Shown in pieces: positions 35,125-43,218 of a stretch of DNA of 64,000 bases. The position numbers and the translations under genes were made by a program. The stretch lies in NCBI GenBank assembly GCA_022565665.1, contig JAIUMI010000003.1:62001-126000 (forward strand), written 5' to 3'. Within the stretch, counting starts at the first letter, position 1. Every line of letters begins with the position of its first letter. Origin of the DNA: Glycocaulis sp. (GTDB taxonomy: Bacteria > Pseudomonadota > Alphaproteobacteria > Caulobacterales > Maricaulaceae). The notes beneath the pieces were generated by a model. It was not told the DNA's origin. It did not search any database and was given only the letters and a program-made list of their open reading frames with translations.

Positions 35125-37278
35125 ATGCTGCTTCGCGCCGCTGTTATCGCCCTTAGCACTCTTGTACTTGCTGCACAGGCACAGGCATCCGTGCCCGTTC
35201 CGCGTGTCAAACCGCCCATGCCCAATCATTCGGCGATCCTCAATGACGCCGATTTCGCGCTGCTGCGCCGGGGCCTGCGCGCGGCTGATGCCGGAGACTG
35301 GAGCTTTGTACGCGAGGCGCGTCACGATCTTACCCACCCGGTTGCCCGGAATCTTCTGCTCTGGCGGATGGCGACCTCTGATGCCCGCGCGATTTTCACC
35401 GAGCTGCAGCTGGCGCTGGAAGAACTCGATGGCTGGCCCCGTGAGGCGGCCATCCAGCGCGAAGCGGAATGGAAGCTCGCCGAATCCGGCCTGGGTGCGG
35501 ATCTGGTCCATAGCTGGTTCAACAATCGCGAGCCGTTGACCGGCGAAGGCCGTATCGCCTGGGGCGAGGCGCTGATGGATCTTGGGCGGCGCGATGAAGG
35601 CGTTGAACAGATCCGAGAAGCCTGGCGCACCCAGTCCCTGCGCCAGACCAATCAGAGCCGGGTGCTGCGCCGCCATGGCGATTTTCTCACCCGTGAAGAC
35701 CATGCAGAACGCGTCGACTTCCTGCTCTGGGCGGGTCAGCGCAGCCTCGCCAGCGCGCTTCTGCCGCAACTGAGCGCGGGCGAACGCCAGCTGGCCGATG
35801 CGCGTATCCGCCTTGCCGCACGCGGCTCGGGTGTGGACGCGGCGGTCAATGCCGTGCCCTCCAGCCTGTCGAACAATCCCGGTCTTGTTTTCGAGCGCAC
35901 GCGCTGGCGCCGCCGGGCGGGCAACACCTCGGGCGCGCTCGATCTCGCTCTCGACCTGCCGGACGGATACCACAACACGGCAGCGCTGGAAGCGATGTGG
36001 ACGGAGCGCAAGCTGATCATTCTCGATCTGATGCGCTCTGGCGATCATGCGACCGCCTACCGGCTGGCCGCGTCCAATGGCATGAGCGAAGGCGTTGCTT
36101 TTGCTGATGCGGAATTCCTGGCCGGCTGGCTGGCGCTGGTGCATCTGGGCCAGGCCGAGGACGCGCTCGCCCATTTCAACCGGCTGGAAGCGGGTGTGCG
36201 GACACCTGTGTCCCTCTCCCGCGCGAAATACTGGCAGGGGCGCGCCGCTGAGGCTGCGGGCAATGCCCCGCTGGCCCGCGAACGTTTCGCCGCCGCCGCC
36301 GAACACGTGACCACCTATTACGGCCAGCTGGCCATCCTCGCCTTGGGGCCGGAGGCTGCGCAGCTGGACCTGCCGCCCGATCCGGTCATCTCTGCGGCTG
36401 AGCGCGCTGCCTTCAATGAGCGCGAACAGGTGCTAGCCCTGCGCATGCTGGGCGAGCTGAACCAGACCTTCCTGTTCCGCACCTTCGCGGCGCATCTGGA
36501 AGGGCGCATGGAGACCCCGGCCGAGCAGGCCATGCTGGCCGACATCGCGCTCGACCATCTGCGCCTGCGCGAGTCCGTGCGCGCGGCCAAGGCCGGACGC
36601 ATGCAGGGCATGATCCTGGCTGAACGCGCCTATCCGGTCATCGAGGTGCCCACCGACGCGCCGATGATGGCAGACCCTGCCCTCACCCTGTCGGTCATCC
36701 GGCAGGAAACAGAGTTTGATGCCCGCGCGGTCAGCGGGGCCGGTGCGCGTGGCATCATGCAGATGATGCCCGGAACCGCCCGCCAGACGGCCCGCCAGCT
36801 GGGCCTGCCTTACGAGTTCGAGTGGCTGACTGACGATCCGGCCTACAATATGCGCCTCGGCATGGCCCACCTTCAGGAGGTGGTCGACAATTATGACGGC
36901 TCGCTGGTGATGGCGCTGGCGGCCTATAATGCTGGTGGCGCGCGTGTGCGCCGCTGGGTGCAGGAATATGGCGATCCGCGCTATGGCGCGATTGATCCGA
37001 TCGACTGGGTGGAGAGCCTGCCCTTCGCCGAAACGCGCAATTATGTGCACCGCGTGATCGAGAATCTGCAGGTCTACCGGTCCCGCCGGGCGGGTCACAC
37101 GGCGGTGCCGCTGGAGATCGAACGCGACATGGTGGGCGCCGGTGCAGGCCTGCGCCGCAGCCTGCCGCACCTGTCCGAAGAACAGCTGGCCGAGATTGAG
37201 GCCGCCGACGCCGCAGCCCGCGAGGAGCTGGGCATGGCCCCGCTGCCGGACACGGACGACGAGGACGGCGGGAGTTAG
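35125..37278 (+). CDS. slt: soluble lytic murein transglycosylase
   Basis: A 717-residue exported enzyme. The signal peptide is MLLRAAVIALSTLVLAAQAQA with cleavage after AQA. A long helical superhelix (about 40-500) precedes the Slt catalytic domain with SVIRQETEFDARAVSGAGA (catalytic Glu528), GIMQMMPGTARQTA and ALAAYNAGGARVRRWV. It cleaves peptidoglycan to give 1,6-anhydro ends. The C-terminal 80 residues are charged and specific to this group. The 3' end overlaps the convergent threonine dehydratase by 4 bp. Confidence 0.95.
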   Translation: MLLRAAVIALSTLVLAAQAQASVPVPRVKPPMPNHSAILNDADFALLRRGLRAADAGDWSFVREARHDLTHPVARNLLLWRMATSDARAIFTELQLALEELDGWPREAAIQREAEWKLAESGLGADLVHSWFNNREPLTGEGRIAWGEALMDLGRRDEGVEQIREAWRTQSLRQTNQSRVLRRHGDFLTREDHAERVDFLLWAGQRSLASALLPQLSAGERQLADARIRLAARGSGVDAAVNAVPSSLSNNPGLVFERTRWRRRAGNTSGALDLALDLPDGYHNTAALEAMWTERKLIILDLMRSGDHATAYRLAASNGMSEGVAFADAEFLAGWLALVHLGQAEDALAHFNRLEAGVRTPVSLSRAKYWQGRAAEAAGNAPLARERFAAAAEHVTTYYGQLAILALGPEAAQLDLPPDPVISAAERAAFNEREQVLALRMLGELNQTFLFRTFAAHLEGRMETPAEQAMLADIALDHLRLRESVRAAKAGRMQGMILAERAYPVIEVPTDAPMMADPALTLSVIRQETEFDARAVSGAGARGIMQMMPGTARQTARQLGLPYEFEWLTDDPAYNMRLGMAHLQEVVDNYDGSLVMALAAYNAGGARVRRWVQEYGDPRYGAIDPIDWVESLPFAETRNYVHRVIENLQVYRSRRAGHTAVPLEIERDMVGAGAGLRRSLPHLSEEQLAEIEAADAAAREELGMAPLPDTDDEDGGS

Positions 37279-38249
37279 GCGCCTATCGCCTTCGCAAACA
37301 GGGCCGCGTCCACATTCCCGCCAGTGGCGACCACGATTGTGGTTTTGCCCTTCGCTACGATCTTCCCTGAAAGGACAGCAGCCAACGCGCACGCTCCGCC
37401 CGGCTCGATCACGAGCTTTAAATGCTGCCAGGCAAAGGCGACGGCCTGCATGGCCTCCCCATCGCTGACGACGCCAACGCCTTTCAGGCGAGGCTGGTTG
37501 ATGGCGAAGGTCAGCTCCCCCGGCGCCAGAGACAGAAGCGCATCCTGCAGCGAGCCCGCGCCGCGCGTATTGCTTTCGCGCCTGCCGGAGATGAGCGAGC
37601 GGGCGTGATCGTCAAAGCCTTCCGGCTCCGCGCCACAGACGGCGATGCCTGGCGCTTTTTCAGTAAGCGCGAGATTGATGCCGGCGATCAGCCCACCCCC
37701 GCCCACGCAGCAGACGAGCTGATCTGCCGCCTCGCCCATCTCTTCAAGCTGCTGCGCGATTTCCAGCCCGCACGTCCCCTGCCCGGCTATGACGCCAAAA
37801 TGGTCAAAGGAGGGGATCAGCGTGGCCCCGGTTTCCGATCGGATGCGCTCCGCGATTGCCTCACGGCTCTCTCGCGCGCGGTCATAGGTGACCAGTTCGG
37901 CTCCCCTCGCCTTCACGCCAGCGGCCTTTATGGCGGGTGCGTCGGCGGGCATCACGATGATCGCCTTCATGCCGAGCAGGCGCGCGGCCTCTGCCACCCC
38001 TTGCGCGTGATTGCCCGAGGAGAAGGCGACAACGCCCTTCGCCCGGTCTGCCTCGGGGATGAGCGAGAGCGCGTTATACGCGCCGCGGAACTTGAACGAG
38101 CCGGTACGCTGCAGGCATTCCGCCTTGATCAGCACGCGCCCGCCCACGGCTTCATCCAGCGCCGGGCTCCACAGCAAGGGCGTCCTGACCGCCAGCCCTT
38201 CAAGGCGAGTAGAGGCGGCCACCACATCGGCAAACACCGGCAATTGCAT
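37275..38249 (-). CDS. threonine/serine dehydratase, short form without ACT domain
   Basis: A 324-residue PLP enzyme of the fold-type II family. The PLP lysine is in GSFKFRGAYNAL, the substrate loop is SSGNHAQGVA and the phosphate-binding loop is CVGGGGLIAGI. It lacks the C-terminal ACT regulatory domain of biosynthetic IlvA, so it is a catabolic threonine ammonia-lyase or a serine racemase/dehydratase. I cannot separate these by eye. It runs toward slt with a 4 bp overlap of stops and is divergent from the acyl-CoA synthetase gene. Confidence 0.9.
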   Translation of the reverse strand: MQLPVFADVVAASTRLEGLAVRTPLLWSPALDEAVGGRVLIKAECLQRTGSFKFRGAYNALSLIPEADRAKGVVAFSSGNHAQGVAEAARLLGMKAIIVMPADAPAIKAAGVKARGAELVTYDRARESREAIAERIRSETGATLIPSFDHFGVIAGQGTCGLEIAQQLEEMGEAADQLVCCVGGGGLIAGINLALTEKAPGIAVCGAEPEGFDDHARSLISGRRESNTRGAGSLQDALLSLAPGELTFAINQPRLKGVGVVSDGEAMQAVAFAWQHLKLVIEPGGACALAAVLSGKIVAKGKTTIVVATGGNVDAALFAKAIGA

Positions 38250-38432
38250 GAAACGCGCTCCCTCTCCCGCTCGCGGCTTATCCCACGCCTGTCAGCGGTA
38301 CGGAAGTATTGCGCAAAGGGTATTGCATCGCAGCGCGGCGCCCCCTTTGATAGCGCCAGCTTTCACAAGGAACGGTATGGCAGGCCATGAAGCCTGTACA
38401 CACCTGAAAAATGGGCAAGGGAGGACGACGCC

Positions 38433-40070
38433 ATGCTGCCTGGGCAGATGATGAACCGCCAGCTGATGATTTCTGGCATTTTAAAGCACGCCGCCGATAA
38501 TCATGGCGGCCGGGAGATCGTCAGCCGCCTGCCCGATACCGGCGAGATTCACCGCTATGGCTGGAAGGACTGCCGTGAGCGCTCGCAGCGTCTGGCCAAT
38601 GCGCTGACCGGGCCGATGAAGGTGAAGAACGGTGACCGGATCTCCACCATCGCCTGGAACACGCACCGCCATCTGGAGCTTTACTATGCCGTATCCGGCG
38701 TGGGCGCAGTGATCCACACGGTCAATCCACGCCTTGCGCCCGACCAGATCGCCTGGATGCTGGACCACGCCAAGGCAAAGCATGTCTTCTTTGACGTGCA
38801 GTTCGCCCCGATCATCGATGCCATCGCCAAGAAGTGCAAAACGGTCAAACGCTTCATCGTGATGACCGATAGTAGCCATGTGCCGGAAATGGCCACCAAA
38901 GTGGATGTCTACGAGACGCTGCTGACCAATCACAAGCCGGTCTATGACTGGCCGGAGTTCGACGAGAACGCGGCCGCCGGCCTCTGCTACACGTCCGGCA
39001 CGACGGGCGATCCCAAAGGCGCGCTTTATTCCCACCGCTCCACCGTACTGCATGCCATGGCCTGCCTCGGTCAGGACGTGCTGGGCGTTGGCTCGCGCGG
39101 TACGATCATGCCGGTTGTCCCGATGTTCCACGTCAATGCGTGGGGCGTGCCCTATGCGACGGCCATGGGCGGCGGCAAGCTGGTGATGCCAGGCGCACAG
39201 CTGGACGGCAAATCCCTGCAGGAACTGATTGAGGGCGAGCAGGTCACACAGGTGCTGGGCGTGCCGACCGTCTGGCTCGGCCTGCTGCAGTATCTTCGCG
39301 AGAGCGGCAAGCGCATCGACAGCGTGGAGAACGTGCTGATGGGCGGTTCTGCCATGCCGGAGGCGCTACTGCGCGCCTATCAGGACGAATACGGCGTGGA
39401 CATGCAGCAGGGCTGGGGCATGACCGAGATGAGCCCGCTGGGCACGGTCGGCAAGCTCCTGCCCAAGCACGACGGCCTGTCTGATGACGAGAAGATCAAG
39501 ATCAAGCTGAAACAGGGCCGGCTGATCTATGGCGTGGAAATGCGCGCCGTGGACGATGACGGCAATGTGCTGCCGCGCGACGGCAAATCGTCGGGCCATA
39601 TCCAGGTGCGGGGCCCCTGGATCATCGACAGCTATTTCCGCGGCTCGGGCGCAGAGGCCTTCACCGATGATGGCTGGTTCCGCACCGGCGATGTCGGCTA
39701 TCTCGACACCGACGGCTATATGACCATCACCGACCGCTCCAAGGACGTGATCAAGTCCGGCGGCGAGTGGATCAGCTCGATCGATCTGGAAAACGTGGCC
39801 ATGGGCCACCCGGACGTGCTGATGGCCGCTGCTGTCGGCATGCCGCACCCGAAATGGCAGGAGCGCCCGCTTCTCGTCATCCAGGCCAAGCCGCACACCA
39901 CACCGAAGGCCGATTCCATCCGCGAGTTTCTCGCCGAGCGCGTGCCGAAATGGTGGCTGCCCGAAGGCATCGAGTTCATCGATCAGATGCCGATCGGCCC
40001 GACAGGCAAGATCCTGAAAACCAAGCTGCGCGAGATCTACAAGGACTACAAATTCCCCGATGTGGGGTAG
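38433..40070 (+). CDS. medium/long-chain fatty-acid-CoA ligase (AlkK-like)
   Basis: A 545-residue ANL-superfamily enzyme. The phosphate loop is YTSGTTGDPKGALYSH, followed by GWGMTEMSPLG, WFRTGDVGYLDTDGYM and, in the C-terminal subdomain, PTGKILKTKLR with the catalytic lysine. It activates a fatty acid with ATP and CoA. The family resembles AlkK-type medium-chain ligases used in beta-oxidation. A GGAGG site lies 8 bp upstream of the ATG. The divergent gap to the dehydratase (183 bp) holds no other gene. Confidence 0.93.
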   Translation: MLPGQMMNRQLMISGILKHAADNHGGREIVSRLPDTGEIHRYGWKDCRERSQRLANALTGPMKVKNGDRISTIAWNTHRHLELYYAVSGVGAVIHTVNPRLAPDQIAWMLDHAKAKHVFFDVQFAPIIDAIAKKCKTVKRFIVMTDSSHVPEMATKVDVYETLLTNHKPVYDWPEFDENAAAGLCYTSGTTGDPKGALYSHRSTVLHAMACLGQDVLGVGSRGTIMPVVPMFHVNAWGVPYATAMGGGKLVMPGAQLDGKSLQELIEGEQVTQVLGVPTVWLGLLQYLRESGKRIDSVENVLMGGSAMPEALLRAYQDEYGVDMQQGWGMTEMSPLGTVGKLLPKHDGLSDDEKIKIKLKQGRLIYGVEMRAVDDDGNVLPRDGKSSGHIQVRGPWIIDSYFRGSGAEAFTDDGWFRTGDVGYLDTDGYMTITDRSKDVIKSGGEWISSIDLENVAMGHPDVLMAAAVGMPHPKWQERPLLVIQAKPHTTPKADSIREFLAERVPKWWLPEGIEFIDQMPIGPTGKILKTKLREIYKDYKFPDVG

Positions 40071-40090
40071 GTTTTAGCCCGGCAAGCTGG

Positions 40091-40297
40091 CGTCATTCCG
40101 GAAAGGCCGCACGGCCTTATCCGGAACCCGGTGATGGATCCCGGGTCAAGCCCGGGAACCCGGTTGAAAGGTGATTAACACCGGGGTCCCGGCCCCCGAG
40201 CCGGGACCTATCCGTTGTTATCGCTTGTCACCGCTGCGACTCGCGGAACCTGCAAAGCATCAATAAGAACTGGGTTCCGGCTTTAGCCGGAATGACG
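40091..40297. repeat. mosaic intergenic palindromic repeat (REP-like)
   Basis: Between the acyl-CoA synthetase and the TPR gene. The outer arms CGTCATTCCGG (40091-40101) and CCGGAATGACG (40287-40297) are perfect inverted copies. Inside are three smaller palindromes: AAGGCCG-CA-CGGCCTT at 40103-40118, CCCGGG-TCAAG-CCCGGG at 40140-40156, and GGTCCCGG with CCGGGACC at 40185-40208. This 'GTCATTCCGG...CCGGAACCC' style is familiar from dispersed intergenic repeats of alphaproteobacteria. It may also end transcription from both convergent genes. Confidence 0.75.
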
Positions 40298-40311
40298 CGG
40301 CGGTGTGATTG

Positions 40312-41373
40312 TCACTCACACACGAAATCATCTTCCCCGACCGGTTCGCACCGGTCCGGGAAGCCGTGTTCGCGCCAGTAATCGGGCAGGCCGAAGCGGA
40401 TAATGGCCGCGCGCTGGGCGTCAGAGCCCTCCAGGCACGGATAGCCGCGATACCAGTACCAGGGCAGCGCGAAATGGGTAGGCACCTGATCATAGGCCCG
40501 GAAGGCCAGCCGGTAGGTCATGGTGAGGTAATCATCGCTGGCCGGATCGAACCCGTCCGCGACAAGGCGCGCCTCGACCTGTTCCAGAGCCGCCGCGCGG
40601 TCATAGTCCTCATCGCTCAGGGCCCGCGCCATGGGCGCGACGAGCCAGCGCGCCTCTACCGGGAATATGCGCACATATTCGCGCAGGAGCGCACGTACCG
40701 CGATATCGCCCTCCTCAGCTGCCACCACGCCCAGAAACTCCGGCAGCACGTCGGAAAAGCGGCTTTCGAGAAGCTGTGAGAAGGCTGCGCGGTAATCGCC
40801 TTGCGCATCGGCTTCGCGGATGAGGGCGGCGCGCCGGTGCAGGCAGCGCACGAAAGTGGGGTCCAGCTCAAGGCACGCTGCGTATTCCTCGTCCGCCTGT
40901 TCGAAATAGCCGAGCATGCGCAAGGCATCGCCGCGGAACAGGCGCGCAGGCACGTGAGCGGGATTGGCCTCCACGGCTCGGGTCAGGAACTCTATCGCCT
41001 CGCCATATTCGCCCGCCTCGCCAGAAAGATTACCCAGCGTGACCAATGCGTCTGCATTGTCCGGCTCAAGCGCCAGTGCGCGCCCGGCGGCCTCAACCGC
41101 CAGCGCGTGATAATCGCGGTCCGTGATCGCCCAGTGCGGGGCCAGCGCATAGGCCATGGCCAGCGCCGCCCAAGCCTCGGCATAGGTCTCGTCGAGCTCT
41201 ACTGCCGCCTCAAAACGCGCAATGGCCAGCGGCAGGCGCTCATAATCGCGGTTGATGTAGAGCTCCTGGCCTTCTGCAAAGGCCGCGCGGGCGTCTTCGG
41301 CGGGCTCACGCGCATCTGCCCTGCCGGCGAAAGTGGCGGTCAGCACCAGAAGGCTCAGAAGGAGGTAGCGCAT
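40312..41373 (-). CDS. exported tetratricopeptide-repeat protein
   Basis: A 353-residue protein with a signal peptide (MRYLLLSLLVLTATFAGRADA, cleavage after ADA) and about four or five TPR-type helix pairs between residues 25 and 200 (for example AEAWAALAMAYALAP, ADALVTLGNLSGEAGEY and VPARLFRGDALRMLGY). The last 100 residues are not repeats and end with a cysteine pair (CEPVGEDDFVCE) that could form a disulfide in the periplasm. No enzymatic motif is seen. A GGAGG site precedes the ATG. The role is unknown; a protein-binding scaffold is likely. Confidence 0.85.
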   Translation of the reverse strand: MRYLLLSLLVLTATFAGRADAREPAEDARAAFAEGQELYINRDYERLPLAIARFEAAVELDETYAEAWAALAMAYALAPHWAITDRDYHALAVEAAGRALALEPDNADALVTLGNLSGEAGEYGEAIEFLTRAVEANPAHVPARLFRGDALRMLGYFEQADEEYAACLELDPTFVRCLHRRAALIREADAQGDYRAAFSQLLESRFSDVLPEFLGVVAAEEGDIAVRALLREYVRIFPVEARWLVAPMARALSDEDYDRAAALEQVEARLVADGFDPASDDYLTMTYRLAFRAYDQVPTHFALPWYWYRGYPCLEGSDAQRAAIIRFGLPDYWREHGFPDRCEPVGEDDFVCE

Positions 41374-41500
41374 GGGGTTTTCCGTAAACTGCCGGCGGGT
41401 ATCGCCTCATGGTCTAGCCGGTGCTTGGCGGAATCGCCAAACCCGCCTTGCCGGGAACATTACGAAGCTGTCACTTGCGCCGCGTAGAAATCATCCTATC

Positions 41501-41519
41501 TTTATCGAAAATCGATAAA
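41501..41519. promoter_or_regulatory. perfect palindrome upstream of the superinfection-immunity-like gene
   Basis: TTTATCG (41501-41507) and CGATAAA (41513-41519) are exact inverted copies around AAAAT. The element ends 12 bp before the start codon at 41532, just upstream of the GGAG ribosome site. It could be a repressor operator or a small hairpin over the leader. I do not recognise the cognate regulator. Confidence 0.45.
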
Positions 41520-41531
41520 AGGAGTCCGCAC

Positions 41532-41729
41532 ATGGAAATCCTCATCCTGCTTCTGGTTGGTCACTTCATCCCCACCATCATCGCGCTGGCGCGCGGCCAT
41601 CATGATGGGTTTGCCATCTTCCTCACCAATCTGCTGCTCGGCTGGACAGTGATTGGCTGGGTTATAGCGCTGATCTGGTCGGTTACCGCGATCCGGCGTC
41701 CGGTGACGATGGTCACTCCCCGGGCCTGA
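41532..41729 (+). CDS. superinfection immunity protein-like small membrane protein
   Basis: A 65-residue protein made of two hydrophobic helices: MEILILLLVGHFIPTIIALA, a short polar turn with GHHDG, and a second helix ending GWVIALIWSVTAI. This matches the Imm_superinfect family (relatives of the T4 Imm pattern), which is widespread in bacterial chromosomes with no proven role outside phage. A GGAG site lies 8 bases before the ATG. The 3' end overlaps the convergent MATE gene by 17 bp. An extended upstream frame back to 41421 is not supported. Confidence 0.75.
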   Translation: MEILILLLVGHFIPTIIALARGHHDGFAIFLTNLLLGWTVIGWVIALIWSVTAIRRPVTMVTPRA

Positions 41730-43134
41730 CCGGTGCACCCGCCCTGGCCGCCTGCGTCGGCGGTACGACAGGGCGGGTCTTGGTCTCCACCGCGCTCATC
41801 GGCGCATAGCGCAGCACCAGGAAGGCGATCACCGCGCCTGCGATGATATTGGTAAGCGCATAACCGCTGATCATGCCCGCCGGACCGAAAGCGGTCGATC
41901 CAAGCCATACCAGCGGCACCAGCAGACCGAAGCCGCGCATCAGATTGATGGCAACGCCCAGCAAGGGCCGTCCGAGCCCGTTAAACCCGGCGCTGGCGGC
42001 CATGGCGATGCCATAGCCGCCCATCGTTACCGGTGCGATCCACCAGGTCAGACGCGCCATGGCGCGCGCCTCCTCTGACGGCAGGAACAGCCAGGCGAGC
42101 GGATAGGCGAGCACGGCCAGCAGGACCGCCATCGCCGCGCCCCAGCCAGCACAGAAGAGGAAGGCGGAACGAAAGGCTTCGCGCACCCTGTCCTCGCGCC
42201 CCGCCCCGCCATTCTGGCCGGTGATCGCGCCGATGGAGCCGGAGAGCGCAAAGAGCGGGATCAGCGCCAGCGCCTCCACCCTGCCCGCCACGCCGAAACC
42301 CGCCACGACCGGCTCGCCAAAGCGCGCAGCGGCGGCAAAGACCAGCGTCATCGCGATCGGATTGATCATGTTGGAGCCGGCCGCCGGCGCGCCGATACGC
42401 GCCACTTCGCGCCAGTTCCAGACCATTTCAGAAAAGCCCGGCCAGGACAGGTCGATGATCTTTTCGCGGAAGATCATGATCGCCATGGCGACGATGAAGA
42501 CGACCAGATTGGCGATCAGCGTGGCCAGCGCCGCACCCTGCACCTCCATCGCGGGGATCGGCCCCAGCCCGAAGATCAGGATGGGATCGAGGATCATGTT
42601 CAGCACCGCCGCGATGATCATGATCACGCTTGGCAGGATCGCATCACCCAGCGCCCGAAGAATGTTGCTGGCGATCATCGGGCCGACCATGAAGATGATC
42701 CCGGCAAACCAGATCACCATATAGTCGCGCACATGGGGCATCATCGCATCGGTCGCGCCCATCAGGCGGAAGATCGGGTCGACCAGCGCAATGCCGATGG
42801 CTGATGTTATGGCCGTCACGATGAGGGCGAGCACCACCGCGTCGGTGGCCACACGTTTGGTCCGTTCGCCATCGCCGCGCCCGGCAGCGCGCGCCACGAC
42901 CGAGACCGCGCCTGCGCCAAGGCCGATGGCAATGCTCATCACGGCCATGGTCATCGGGAAGACGAACTGCACGGCGGCCTGTTCCACCGTACCGAGACGG
43001 CCGACCCAGTAGGCATCGACAATCCCGACCAGCATCATGGCCACGATGCCAAAGCTCATCGGGATGACCATGCGCATCATATGGCCGAATACCGGCCCCT
43101 GCGTCAGGTCGCGATTCTTGCGGGTAGCTGCCAT
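41713..43134 (-). CDS. MATE family efflux transporter
   Basis: A 473-residue protein with twelve predicted membrane helices in two six-helix halves. Signatures include MVIPMSFGIVAMMLVGIVDAYWVGRLG in the first helices (shown in part), SNILRALGDAILPSVIMI and the second-half counterpart GFNGLGRPLLGVAIN. MATE pumps export cationic or drug-like compounds with a sodium or proton gradient; the substrate is unknown. I start at ATG 43134 (MAATRKNRDLTQG). The C-terminal tail is proline- and threonine-rich. Confidence 0.92.
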   Translation of the reverse strand: MAATRKNRDLTQGPVFGHMMRMVIPMSFGIVAMMLVGIVDAYWVGRLGTVEQAAVQFVFPMTMAVMSIAIGLGAGAVSVVARAAGRGDGERTKRVATDAVVLALIVTAITSAIGIALVDPIFRLMGATDAMMPHVRDYMVIWFAGIIFMVGPMIASNILRALGDAILPSVIMIIAAVLNMILDPILIFGLGPIPAMEVQGAALATLIANLVVFIVAMAIMIFREKIIDLSWPGFSEMVWNWREVARIGAPAAGSNMINPIAMTLVFAAAARFGEPVVAGFGVAGRVEALALIPLFALSGSIGAITGQNGGAGREDRVREAFRSAFLFCAGWGAAMAVLLAVLAYPLAWLFLPSEEARAMARLTWWIAPVTMGGYGIAMAASAGFNGLGRPLLGVAINLMRGFGLLVPLVWLGSTAFGPAGMISGYALTNIIAGAVIAFLVLRYAPMSAVETKTRPVVPPTQAARAGAPVRPGE

Positions 43135-43218
43135 ATTGTCGGGGTCCGGCCGGGAGGAAGGCCCCCTCAATTAGGGTGCGTTGCCGGAAGCCGCCAGAGG
43201 GCGCTCATGAATTCTTTG

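Noticed and set aside
34939-36306. Long open frame on the minus strand (about 455 codons) across dapA start and slt.
   Set aside because: Antisense to the well-supported slt gene with its catalytic motifs; composition is typical of a high-GC shadow frame.
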